NCBI RefSeq assembly: GCF_018398335.1
Contig: NZ_JAHBRX010000002.1
Span: forward strand, 1 to 64,000
Direction of reading: 5' to 3'
Length of the DNA stretch: 64,000 nt
Origin: Chelatococcus sp. HY11
GTDB lineage: Bacteria; Pseudomonadota; Alphaproteobacteria; Rhizobiales; Beijerinckiaceae
Position 1 is the first letter of the stretch. Each line of letters starts with the position of its first letter. Position numbers and translations under genes: made by a program. Below the pieces are notes generated by a model. It did not search any database, was not told where the DNA came from, and saw nothing but the letters and a program-made list of their open reading frames with translations. Positions 43,349 through 51,007 of the stretch are shown here, piece after piece.

Positions 43349-44470
43349 ATGAAAAATGCCGAAAAACTGAAGTGGGCCGCAACCTATGGTCTTGTCTCCG
43401 CCTTGGTCTCAGCCCTGGGCATCGCCTCCGCATCCGCCGATGCGGTATCGGACGCGAAGGACTTTGTCGCCAAGCTGAGCGCGCCGAACGCGCCCTGGAG
43501 CGGGCCGACCACTGGGCCGAAAGCGCTGCCGGGCAAAAGCATCATTTATGTATCCACGGATCAGCGTAACGGCGGCGCGCGGGGCGCGGGCGAAGGGGTA
43601 AAGGCCGCGGCTGCCCGGATCGGCTGGACCTACAAAGAAAGTGACGGCCAGGGCTCCGTCGCGGGCCGCGCGACCGCCCTCAACCAGGCCATCGCATCCA
43701 AGCCCGACGTCATCGTCCTCGGCGGCATCGACGCGACAGAGCAGGCTGCTGTCATCGAGGAGGCCGCCAAGCAGGGCATCGTCGTCATCGGCTGGCACGC
43801 CTATGGCAAGTCGGGCCCGCATGACAAGCTGCCGATCTTCACCAACATCACCACGGATCCGCTCGAAGTTGCGCGCGCGGCCGCCTCATATCCCTGCGCC
43901 GAGCTCAACGGCAAGGTCGGCGCGGTCATCTTCACCGACAGCACTTATGAGATCGCCGTCAGAAAATCCAATGCGATGGCTGAAGTCATCAAGGCCTGCG
44001 GCGACAGCAAGGTGCTCGAGATCGTCGATACACCACTTGCCGACGCATCGAACCGCATGCCTCAGCTGACGACATCGCTGCTCCAGCGCTACGGCAAGCA
44101 ATGGACGACATCGCTGAGCATCAACGATCTGACATTCGACTTCATGGCGCCGTCGCTTTCCGCGGCGGGCCTCGGCGGCAAGGACAATCCGGTCGCCATC
44201 TCCGCGGGCGACGGTAGCGAGGTTGCGTTCCAGCGTATCCGCTCTGGTGAATATCAGGCGGCCACCGTGGCTGAGCCGCTGATCCTCCAGGGCTGGCAGA
44301 TCGTGGATGAAGCGAACCGCGCGCTCAGCAAGGAAAAGGAAAGTGGTTTCGTTGCCCCGGCACACCTTTTTCTTGTGTCCAACATCGGATCTGATGGTGG
44401 CCCGAAGAATATCTATGACCCGGGCAATGGATACGCGGATGCCTATGCCAAGATCTGGGGCGTGAAGTAG
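43349..44470 (+). CDS. Sugar-binding periplasmic protein of the CUT2 importer (RbsB-like)
   Basis: A 373-residue exported protein with a strong ribosome site (GGGAGGAAAG). Signal peptide residues 1-30 end SASA before DAVSDA. The type I binding fold is shown by KSIIYVSTDQRNGGARGAGE, DVIVLGGIDATEQAAVIEEA and AAKQGIVVIGWHAYG. It is slightly longer than classical RbsB. A hairpin just after its stop should set the 3' end or protect the message. Confidence 0.92.
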   Translation: MKNAEKLKWAATYGLVSALVSALGIASASADAVSDAKDFVAKLSAPNAPWSGPTTGPKALPGKSIIYVSTDQRNGGARGAGEGVKAAAARIGWTYKESDGQGSVAGRATALNQAIASKPDVIVLGGIDATEQAAVIEEAAKQGIVVIGWHAYGKSGPHDKLPIFTNITTDPLEVARAAASYPCAELNGKVGAVIFTDSTYEIAVRKSNAMAEVIKACGDSKVLEIVDTPLADASNRMPQLTTSLLQRYGKQWTTSLSINDLTFDFMAPSLSAAGLGGKDNPVAISAGDGSEVAFQRIRSGEYQAATVAEPLILQGWQIVDEANRALSKEKESGFVAPAHLFLVSNIGSDGGPKNIYDPGNGYADAYAKIWGVK

Positions 44471-44479
44471 CCCGAGCAC

Positions 44480-44508
44480 CGGGGGAGGCGGCCCGTGCCG
44501 TCTCCCCG
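44480..44508. terminator. Strong GC hairpin after the RbsB-like gene (terminator or mRNA-stability element)
   Basis: GGGGAGGCGGC (44482-44492) pairs with GCCGTCTCCCC (44497-44507) around CCGT: 11 pairs including one G-T. It begins 10 bases past the stop codon. No T-run follows, so intrinsic termination is doubtful. A GTG in its loop is in frame with the next gene but is unlikely as a start for that reason. Confidence 0.55.
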
Positions 44509-44560
44509 ACTATCGCCGTTCGTGCATTCCCTTGGCCTTCGAACAACGGGACGTTCACCC

Positions 44561-45814
44561 ATGTCCGCGCCTCAACTTCCCAAGCCTGACTTCGCGAAGA
44601 ACATGACGCTCATCGGGCACAGCGACCAGGGTGGCAGGCCCGATGGTGTGCAGCTGATGGTCAACAAAGGCTATGCCTATATCGGCCACATGTTCTCCAA
44701 GGGTTTCAGTGTGATCGACGTGCGCGATCCGCGTAATCCGGTCGCGGTCGAATATTTCGCGGCACCGCCCAATACATGGAACATCCATCTGCAGACCTAT
44801 GGCGACCTGCTCCTGGTGATCAACGCCAAGGACATGTTCGCCTCCGCCGAATTCCAGGACGAGAAGGCCTACTACACCGGCCAGATCGGCAAGAAGGTCG
44901 GCACGGCGTCGGGCGCCGTGACTGAGCGTGACTGGACCGCTGGGATGAGCGTCTACGATATCGCCACACCGGGGAAGCCTCGCAAGATCGGCTTCATGCC
45001 TGTCCAGGGCGGGGGCATCCACCGCATCTGGTACACTGGGGGGCGCTACGCCTATGCCTCGGCGCTTCTCGACGGATTTACGGACTACATCTTCATCACC
45101 ATAGACATGTCCGACCCCGCTAATCCCGTTGAGGCGGGACGTTACTGGCTGCCTGGCATGAACGAGGCGGCGGGAGAGGTCCCGACATCCGACAGGCGCG
45201 CGGGGCTCCATCATGCCACCGTGTCGGGTGATACCGCCTATGGAGCCTGGCGCGACGCGGGGCTCGTCATCATCGATGTGAAGGACCCCACCAAGCCCGC
45301 GCTGAAGTTGCACAAGAACTGGTCCCCTCCCTTCAACGGTGGCACACATAATTGTCTTATGCTGCCGGATCGGGATCTTCTGGTCGTGGCTGACGAGGCG
45401 GTTCTTGACAACTACGAGGACGGTTTCAAACCGATCTGGCTGTTCGACATGCGAGATCCCGGAAACCCGATCAGCGTCGCAACTTTCCCTGAGCCGGCCG
45501 AGGCCGACTACAAGGCGAAGGGGGGCCATTTCGGCCCGCATAACATCTACGAGAACCGGCCGGATGGCCTCGTCAGCTCGGAGCTTATTTTCGCGACCTA
45601 TCAGAACGCCGGTATTCGCGTCTTCGATATCAGCAATCCCTACCGGCCCGAGGAAGTGGGCGCTTTCGTGCCACCGGAACCGGCGCGGCTTGTGGACAGG
45701 CGGCCCAACCGCACGAAGGTGATTCAGAGCTGCGATGTCTATGTCGACAAGAGCGGGCTGGTCTACACCAACGATTACAACGGCGGTCTCCACATTCTCG
45801 AGTTCAACGGCTGA
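44561..45814 (+). CDS. LVIVD-repeat beta-propeller protein
   Basis: A 417-residue protein made of repeated segments with the pattern G-x-x-VIDV-x-DP-x-NP: GFSVIDVRDPRNPVAVEYF, GMSVYDIATPGKPRKIGFM, FITIDMSDPANPVEAGRY, GLVIIDVKDPTKPALKLH and GIRVFDISNPYRPEEVGAF. This is the LVIVD family, whose biochemical role is unknown. There is no obvious signal peptide from ATG 44561. An in-frame GTG at 44495 has a purine-rich region upstream but lies inside a hairpin. It follows the ribose-type importer by 90 bases and may handle the imported ligand. Confidence 0.82.
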   Translation: MSAPQLPKPDFAKNMTLIGHSDQGGRPDGVQLMVNKGYAYIGHMFSKGFSVIDVRDPRNPVAVEYFAAPPNTWNIHLQTYGDLLLVINAKDMFASAEFQDEKAYYTGQIGKKVGTASGAVTERDWTAGMSVYDIATPGKPRKIGFMPVQGGGIHRIWYTGGRYAYASALLDGFTDYIFITIDMSDPANPVEAGRYWLPGMNEAAGEVPTSDRRAGLHHATVSGDTAYGAWRDAGLVIIDVKDPTKPALKLHKNWSPPFNGGTHNCLMLPDRDLLVVADEAVLDNYEDGFKPIWLFDMRDPGNPISVATFPEPAEADYKAKGGHFGPHNIYENRPDGLVSSELIFATYQNAGIRVFDISNPYRPEEVGAFVPPEPARLVDRRPNRTKVIQSCDVYVDKSGLVYTNDYNGGLHILEFNG

Positions 45815-45955
45815 GTCGTCTTCGGCCCCGCGCTCAAGACTGTCGAATTACTGAACATTCCAGATTGATGACCGTGCAGCGACGCACCAAGGCGACGCCG
45901 GATCCACGAAGGCTACTGGAACCCAGGGCCGTCGCGGCACGGAGGAAACTGTAAC

Positions 45956-47134
45956 ATGACCGCTTCCGCTGACCGCGCCCTCCGGACACCGCTCCCCTTG
46001 CAGATCTACGCCCTGACCGCGGCAGCCTTCGCCATCGGTACCACGGAATTCGTGATCATGGGGCTTTTGCCAGAGATCGCGATGGATCTCAAGGTCTCCA
46101 TCCCGGCTGCCGGGTTTCTCGTTGCCGGCTATGCGCTGGGCGTGGTCGTCGGTGCGCCGGTCCTGACACTGGGCACTCTTCGTCTGGAGCGCAAGTCGCT
46201 TCTCCTCAGCCTGATGGGCCTGTTCATCGCTGGGAATGTTATTGCCGCCGTGGCGCCTACCTACACTGTGCTGATGATCGCGCGTGTCGTCGCCGCGCTT
46301 TGCCATGGTACCTTCTTTGGCGTGGGGGCGGTGGTTGCCGCCAGCCTGGTCGCGGCGGAGCGGCAGGCCAGCGCCATCGCCCTGATGTTCACCGGTTTGG
46401 CGCTGGCCAACATCCTGGGCGTACCGGGTGGGACGGCCGTCGGCCAGATGTTCGGCTGGCGCGCCACGTTCTGGTGCGTCAGCGCCATCGGTGGACTGGC
46501 AACTGTCGCGATCGCCCTGTTGATCCGTCCGATGCCGGCCCCTCCGTCGGACGGGTTGGCGTCCGAGTTCACGGCCCTGCGCAGTCCGGGTTTGTGGATG
46601 GCCCTTGGCACGACGGTTTTCGGGTTCGGGGGCGTCTTCGTCATCCTCACCTTCATCGCACCCATTCTCCGTGACGCAACAGGTATGTCCCCCGACACGG
46701 TGGCCATCGCGCTTCTCGTTTTTGGGGCGGGCCTCACCCTCGGCAATCCCGTAGGGGGCCGGCTCGCGGATCGCGCCCTGATGCCCTCGTTGATCGCCAT
46801 CCTGGTGGCGTTGTCGCTCATCCAGCTGCTGTTCGGCTGGGCGATGTTTCATCTCACCCCGACATACCTCTTGTTGTTCTGCTGGGGCGTCGCGGCTTTC
46901 GCCACGATCGCTCCTCTGCAGACACGGGTGGTGCTGTCCTCGCCGTCGGCGCCCGCCTTGGCCTCGTCATTGAACATCGCCGGCTTTAACCTTGGCAATG
47001 CCGGTGGTGCCGCCGTCGGCGGGGCCTTGATCGACCATGGCTTTGGCTTTCCCGCCCTGGCCGTCGCGGGCGCCGCGATGACGGCATGCGGGCTCGCCCT
47101 GGCGATCGGGAATGCCCGCCTTCAGGGCGGGTAG
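45956..47134 (+). CDS. MFS transporter, arabinose-efflux/AraJ-type
   Basis: A 392-residue inner-membrane protein with about 12 hydrophobic segments. GGAGGAAAC precedes the ATG. Typical text: AFAIGTTEFVIMGLLPEIAMD in helix 1, ARVVAALCHGTFFGVGAVVA and NILGVPGGTAVGQMFGWRAT. These features mark the DHA1 efflux branch (AraJ, YdhP, sugar or drug export). It stands alone, 141 bases after the LVIVD gene. A small hairpin (CCCGCC/GGCGGG, 47115-47131) overlaps its last codons. Confidence 0.9.
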   Translation: MTASADRALRTPLPLQIYALTAAAFAIGTTEFVIMGLLPEIAMDLKVSIPAAGFLVAGYALGVVVGAPVLTLGTLRLERKSLLLSLMGLFIAGNVIAAVAPTYTVLMIARVVAALCHGTFFGVGAVVAASLVAAERQASAIALMFTGLALANILGVPGGTAVGQMFGWRATFWCVSAIGGLATVAIALLIRPMPAPPSDGLASEFTALRSPGLWMALGTTVFGFGGVFVILTFIAPILRDATGMSPDTVAIALLVFGAGLTLGNPVGGRLADRALMPSLIAILVALSLIQLLFGWAMFHLTPTYLLLFCWGVAAFATIAPLQTRVVLSSPSAPALASSLNIAGFNLGNAGGAAVGGALIDHGFGFPALAVAGAAMTACGLALAIGNARLQGG

Positions 47135-47282
47135 GATCAAAATGGAGAAGGTGAGGGGGGGGATTTTGGGACGCGGTGGGCTCAGGCAAATCCGACCCGT
47201 ATGCAGTCAGATACTCCCGTCCAAGTTGAGAATTTGCGCGTTCATCGTAGGCAGAGTCATTCCGCAACAGGTGGACCAGCTT

Positions 47283-47921
47283 TTACGTGGGAGATCGAAC
47301 TGCCGCGCCAATCGCGGCGCCGTTCCTCTCAAGGAGTTCGATGTTCTCGATGAGGCGCCGGCCGGCAAGCTGCAGCAAGTAAAATCCGAATTGTGGGCTT
47401 TGGAAGTAGAGCGCTCTCACTTGTTCATAAGTGATCTCAAGAACCTCGCTTGGCGCCACACACTTGACTGTTTGCGTACGATGCCTATCTCGCGCAAGGA
47501 GACCAATTTCGCCGACGATCTCCCCTGACGTAATAGTGATATCGATCTCCATGACGCGAAAGCTGCCGGAGACGACAAATATCATGCTATCCGCCCTGTC
47601 ACCCTTGCGGAACAGATAATCGCCAGCGTTGACGAGCCGACGCCTTGTGACGCTCCTCAGCCAGCTCATGTCGATCCCGCCCCGTGTCGCGGCCTCAATC
47701 CGGCGGTTGAGCGAGAGAATCTGCGCCAGGCGGAAGGCGTTCAATGGCAGCAGGATGAGGTGCAAAATAAGGATGGGGCTTGCATGATTGACATAGCCAT
47801 AGGCGATAAAGCAGAGATTGCTTAGGATGCCGATGACACGCAGCTGCACCATCGTCTTCATGGAGAACGTCAGCAGTACGAGAGCCGCGGCGGCATAGCC
47901 CAGAATGTCCGTGAGATTCAT
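47283..47921 (-). CDS. YgjV-like membrane protein fused to a cyclic-nucleotide-binding domain
   Basis: A 212-residue protein. Residues 1-70 contain three short hydrophobic segments with YgjV-like text (ILGYAAAALVLLTFSMKTM, LRVIGILSNLCFIAYGYVNH). Residues about 85-205 are a cNMP-binding fold, with DYLFRKGDRADSMIFVVSGS and the phosphate-cassette-like GEIGLLARDRHRTQTV (137-152, Glu138 and Arg148). There is no DNA-binding domain. The second ATG (47921) is preferred, 8 bases after AGGAGG. It converges with the MFS gene. It may be a membrane sensor of cyclic nucleotide; ligand binding is unproven. Confidence 0.8.
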   Translation of the reverse strand: MNLTDILGYAAAALVLLTFSMKTMVQLRVIGILSNLCFIAYGYVNHASPILILHLILLPLNAFRLAQILSLNRRIEAATRGGIDMSWLRSVTRRRLVNAGDYLFRKGDRADSMIFVVSGSFRVMEIDITITSGEIVGEIGLLARDRHRTQTVKCVAPSEVLEITYEQVRALYFQSPQFGFYLLQLAGRRLIENIELLERNGAAIGAAVRSPT

Positions 47922-48018
47922 AAGCATTCCCTCCTAGTCCGCGCGAATGAGAACTTCGCGTTCAACCGTGCCTCTATGGGCTGATCCCAAAGGCGCCAGA
48001 CCAATTTTCACACCAGTT

Positions 48019-48273
48019 TCAGGACTGTTTCGCCTTGCTTCCATCCTTAATGTCTGAAAATCGCTCGAGCGTCTTGCGGAATTCGGAGAAGGCCAGTGTG
48101 GCGAAGCCCGGCCGGCACGCCAGATAGGTGTCGACCATCATCAGGGGATGTTCTTCGATCGGGCCCAGATGCCGCATAAGATCAACAACGCTGCGGGGCA
48201 GGATGCTGATGCGTATTGGCTGTTCAAGGGAAAATGAGATGCTGGACAAGCTCGGAGTGTTGTTGCCGATCAT
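48019..48273 (-). pseudogene. Possible C-terminal remnant of a LysR-type regulator
   Basis: An 84-codon frame whose residues about 20-75 ([20 protein letters not shown], then [10 protein letters not shown] and FSEFRKTLERF) resemble the end of a LysR effector domain. The DNA-binding half is absent: the frame runs into the start of the nitronate monooxygenase gene on the other strand. It may be a decayed regulator left after a deletion, or a chance frame; the resemblance is short. Confidence 0.3.
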
Positions 48274-49309
48274 TCAGGCGCCGATGGCGGGGGTCTCGAC
48301 ACCGGCTCTCGCTGCCGAGGTGTCGAATGCCGGAGGGCTTGGATCCATCGGCGTTGGGGCGACGGATGCTGCCGGTGCCAGAAGGATGATTGAGGAATTG
48401 CGCGGCAGGACCGATCGCGCATTCAACGTCAATGTCTTCGCACATGGCGCGGCGAAAGCCGATCCCGCTCTGGAGGCGGCTTGGCTGGACTGGTTGGCTC
48501 CGCTTTTCGCCGAGTTCGATGCGGAAGGTCCCAAGGAACTGCGCATAATTTACAGAAGCTTCGTTGACGATGCGGACATGCTGGCGTTGCTGCTTGAGAC
48601 AAGGCCGGCGGTTGTCAGCCTGCATTTTGGCTTGCCGCCCGCTGAGACGATCGCGGCTCTGAAAGCCGCAGGGATCACCCTGTTGGCGACAGCAACCAGC
48701 CTGAATGAAGCCCGCAAGATCGAGGCCGCCGGTATCGATGCCATCGTGGCGCAAGGAATCGAGGCCGGCGGGCATCGCGGCATGTTTGACCCAGCCGGCC
48801 CCGACGATGGCTTGGGCACCTTTGCCCTGACACGGCAGCTCGTGCGACAGGCCAATGTGCCGATTATCGCGGCCGGCGGCATCATGGATGGCGCCGGCAT
48901 CGCCGCCGCGCTCGATCTCGGGGCTGTCGCGGCCCAGCTTGGCACCGCGTTCGTATCTTGCCCGGAGTCCGCGGCCGATGAAGGTTATCGTAAAGCTTTG
49001 GCTGGCGAAGGGGCCTATCACACGCGTCTCACGACCTTTGTCTCGGGCCGGCCGGCGCGTGCCTTGGCCAACCGCTTCACGGCGCTGCAGGAGCTGGCTT
49101 CAGGGCGGCAGCCGCCCGACTATCCCATCGCTTATGACGCCGGGAAGGCACTGCACGCTGCGGCCAAGGCAAAAGGTGAGCATGGCTTTGGTGCGCATTG
49201 GGCCGGGCAAGGCGCGCCTCTCGCGCGGACGCTCCATGCTGCTGAACTTGTCGAGACGCTGGCGCGCGAGTTGGCTGATGTGCGCGGCATTCCTGCCCGA
49301 CACGGCTAG
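48239..49309 (+). CDS. Nitronate monooxygenase (class I-type, FMN TIM-barrel)
   Basis: A 356-residue FMN enzyme that oxidises nitronates. The ATG at 48239 follows AAGGG; a longer frame to 48128 covers the LysR-like remnant on the opposite strand. Markers are [20 protein letters not shown] at 11-30, GGLGSIGVG at 32-40, [10 protein letters not shown] at 172-181 with the catalytic His179, and [19 protein letters not shown]. It stands alone between the cNMP gene and the amidase cluster and may detoxify nitro compounds. Confidence 0.9.
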   Translation: MLDKLGVLLPIIQAPMAGVSTPALAAEVSNAGGLGSIGVGATDAAGARRMIEELRGRTDRAFNVNVFAHGAAKADPALEAAWLDWLAPLFAEFDAEGPKELRIIYRSFVDDADMLALLLETRPAVVSLHFGLPPAETIAALKAAGITLLATATSLNEARKIEAAGIDAIVAQGIEAGGHRGMFDPAGPDDGLGTFALTRQLVRQANVPIIAAGGIMDGAGIAAALDLGAVAAQLGTAFVSCPESAADEGYRKALAGEGAYHTRLTTFVSGRPARALANRFTALQELASGRQPPDYPIAYDAGKALHAAAKAKGEHGFGAHWAGQGAPLARTLHAAELVETLARELADVRGIPARHG

Positions 49310-49348
49310 GCGAATTGTGGTTTCAAATTCGCCTCTTGGGGCAGTCAG

Positions 49349-50707
49349 CTAGAGCCTTACAGGCTCGATGCGGCCGAGTTCCTCTTCGCACCATGCGGCA
49401 GCGCCCAAGAGCGATATCTCCGCGAAAGGTTTTGCGATCAGTTGGATCGCGTAGGCGAGACCATCGGCCCGTGAGCCCGCCGGAAGGGAGATGTTCGGAT
49501 AGCCGAAGGCGGATGACATGACCTGGAAGGTCGTATCGCCAAGGGGTTTCGGCCCTTGCCGATCAAGGCGCGGCGCCATGTCGGACGACGTCGGGGCGAC
49601 GAGCGCGTCGATTTCGCGAAACAAGCTCGCGAGCTGCGGCCGGATCTGGCGATGCACGCGTCGAGCCTGGATATAGGCCGCGGCGGGCAGAAGAGAACAG
49701 ACCTGAAATGTCGCTTTCACTGTGGGGAGGTAGTGCTCGGCGTGTCGGCTGAACTGTTCGGCATGATTGGCTGCGCCCTCGACGCCTGACGTCACGGCAT
49801 GGAGGGCGAGGATGACTTCGAGCGGCACAGGCAGCCTGACCTCGATGAGGTCAGCGCCTGCCGCGCTGAGCCGCTGCATCGCGGCTTCGAAGCCTGCGCG
49901 CACCTCGGGCGTGGCGCGGTCAACATAATCGCGCAACACCCCGAGACGCGGTTTGCGCGAGGCCGCCGCCGCGGCGACAAAGTTCTGGACCGGTTCTTTG
50001 GAGGCGTGGGGATCGCGGGGGTCCGCGCCGGCGGTGGCCTGCAGGGCGGCCGCGGCATCCGTGACCGAGCGCGTGACAAAGCCGGGATGGTCGGAAGTCC
50101 AGCTGGTGGGGAGCACGCCAAAGCAGCTCAGCCGCCCATAGGTCGGCTTCAGCCCGACAACGCCGCAATAGGACGCGGGCCTGAGCAGCGAGCTGGCTGT
50201 CTGCGTGCCGACACCGATCTGGATATGGCCAGCGGCGACGGCGGCGGGTGGGCCGCTCGATGAGCCGCCGGGCGTATGGTCGAGATTGCGTGGATTGCGG
50301 GTCTTGGACGGATCCTGGCCCCACGCAAATTGGGTAGTCGTGTTCTTGCCGAAGATGATCGCGCCGGCTTCCCGCAAGCGCCTGATAACCGTTGCATCTT
50401 CGTCACGTACCTTGTCACGATAAGGCGCGAAGTTGGCGGCCGTCGGGAAGCCCGCGACATCGATGACGTCCTTGACGCCAACAGGCAAGCCGAACAGCGG
50501 CAGACCTGCGCGCTCCGCCGGCTTGAGCTTCCCCGCCTTCTCAGCCTGGGCCATCGCTCCGTCGTAATCCAGGACCTCCCAAGCCCGAACCCGGTCCTCG
50601 GTCGCCTCGATACGGGCGAGATGCGCGGCGACATAGTCCTCGACCCGCAGGTCCCCTGTCTGCATGGCCGTGACAGCCTCGTCCGCGGGACGGCTCCATA
50701 GTGTCAT
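49349..50707 (-). CDS. Amidase-signature enzyme (AtzE-like candidate)
   Basis: A 452-residue amidase. The triad is Lys79 (GVKD), cis-Ser about 149 (TPGGSSSG) and nucleophile Ser173. The nucleophile motif reads GTQTASSLLRPAS where most relatives have GG before the Ser; the Ser itself is kept. Its ATG overlaps the stop of a 73-residue upstream gene by 4 bases, an arrangement like AtzG-AtzE, where the small protein is an obligate partner. Probable substrate: a carboxylated ureide or other amide, by context. It converges with the nitronate monooxygenase gene. Confidence 0.9.
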   Translation of the reverse strand: MTLWSRPADEAVTAMQTGDLRVEDYVAAHLARIEATEDRVRAWEVLDYDGAMAQAEKAGKLKPAERAGLPLFGLPVGVKDVIDVAGFPTAANFAPYRDKVRDEDATVIRRLREAGAIIFGKNTTTQFAWGQDPSKTRNPRNLDHTPGGSSSGPPAAVAAGHIQIGVGTQTASSLLRPASYCGVVGLKPTYGRLSCFGVLPTSWTSDHPGFVTRSVTDAAAALQATAGADPRDPHASKEPVQNFVAAAAASRKPRLGVLRDYVDRATPEVRAGFEAAMQRLSAAGADLIEVRLPVPLEVILALHAVTSGVEGAANHAEQFSRHAEHYLPTVKATFQVCSLLPAAAYIQARRVHRQIRPQLASLFREIDALVAPTSSDMAPRLDRQGPKPLGDTTFQVMSSAFGYPNISLPAGSRADGLAYAIQLIAKPFAEISLLGAAAWCEEELGRIEPVRL

Positions 50708-50925
50708 GAGCGGTCACCCCCGTCTTCAGACGCGTTGTCGTAGTAGTCGGGCTCGCTGTCGCGCAGCCCGAGCGGCACCGAGAAAAGGACTTTCACGTTG
50801 TGGCTGGCGGCGCGGATGGCGGCATCGAGTTCAGCCGCGCGCATGTCCCCCCAGGTCAATTCAGCCGTGCGCCTGAGAAGCACGTATATGTCATCTTCGG
50901 TGGAGGAACTGCTGAGTGTGGGCAT
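50704..50925 (-). CDS. Small AtzG/GatC-like partner of the amidase
   Basis: A 73-residue protein from ATG 50925 (a TTG at 50940 is also possible). Text DDIYVLLRRTAELTWGDMRA and VKVLFSVPLG followed by EPDYY resembles the helical AtzG/GatC group: short, with a VPL segment and an acidic-Pro-Tyr tail. The ATGA overlap with the amidase start means translation is coupled. Similarity was judged by eye and is weak, but the size and position strongly suit a structural subunit. It is 82 bases after the second amidase. Confidence 0.6.
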   Translation of the reverse strand: MPTLSSSSTEDDIYVLLRRTAELTWGDMRAAELDAAIRAASHNVKVLFSVPLGLRDSEPDYYDNASEDGGDRS

Positions 50926-51007
50926 CGACGAAGACCTCAATGCGGTGTCGGGAGGAAGGCTTGGCGGCCTGACATGCCGTCGACGGGGCGATTAGTGGCG
51001 GGACTGA

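Noticed and set aside
44555-45793. 412-codon frame antisense to the LVIVD-repeat gene
   Set aside because: It mirrors the repeat gene's codon pattern and has no recognisable domain.
47115-47131. CCCGCC/GGCGGG hairpin at the end of the AraJ-type gene as a terminator
   Set aside because: It overlaps the coding end and lacks a T-run; mentioned with the gene but not called as a terminator.
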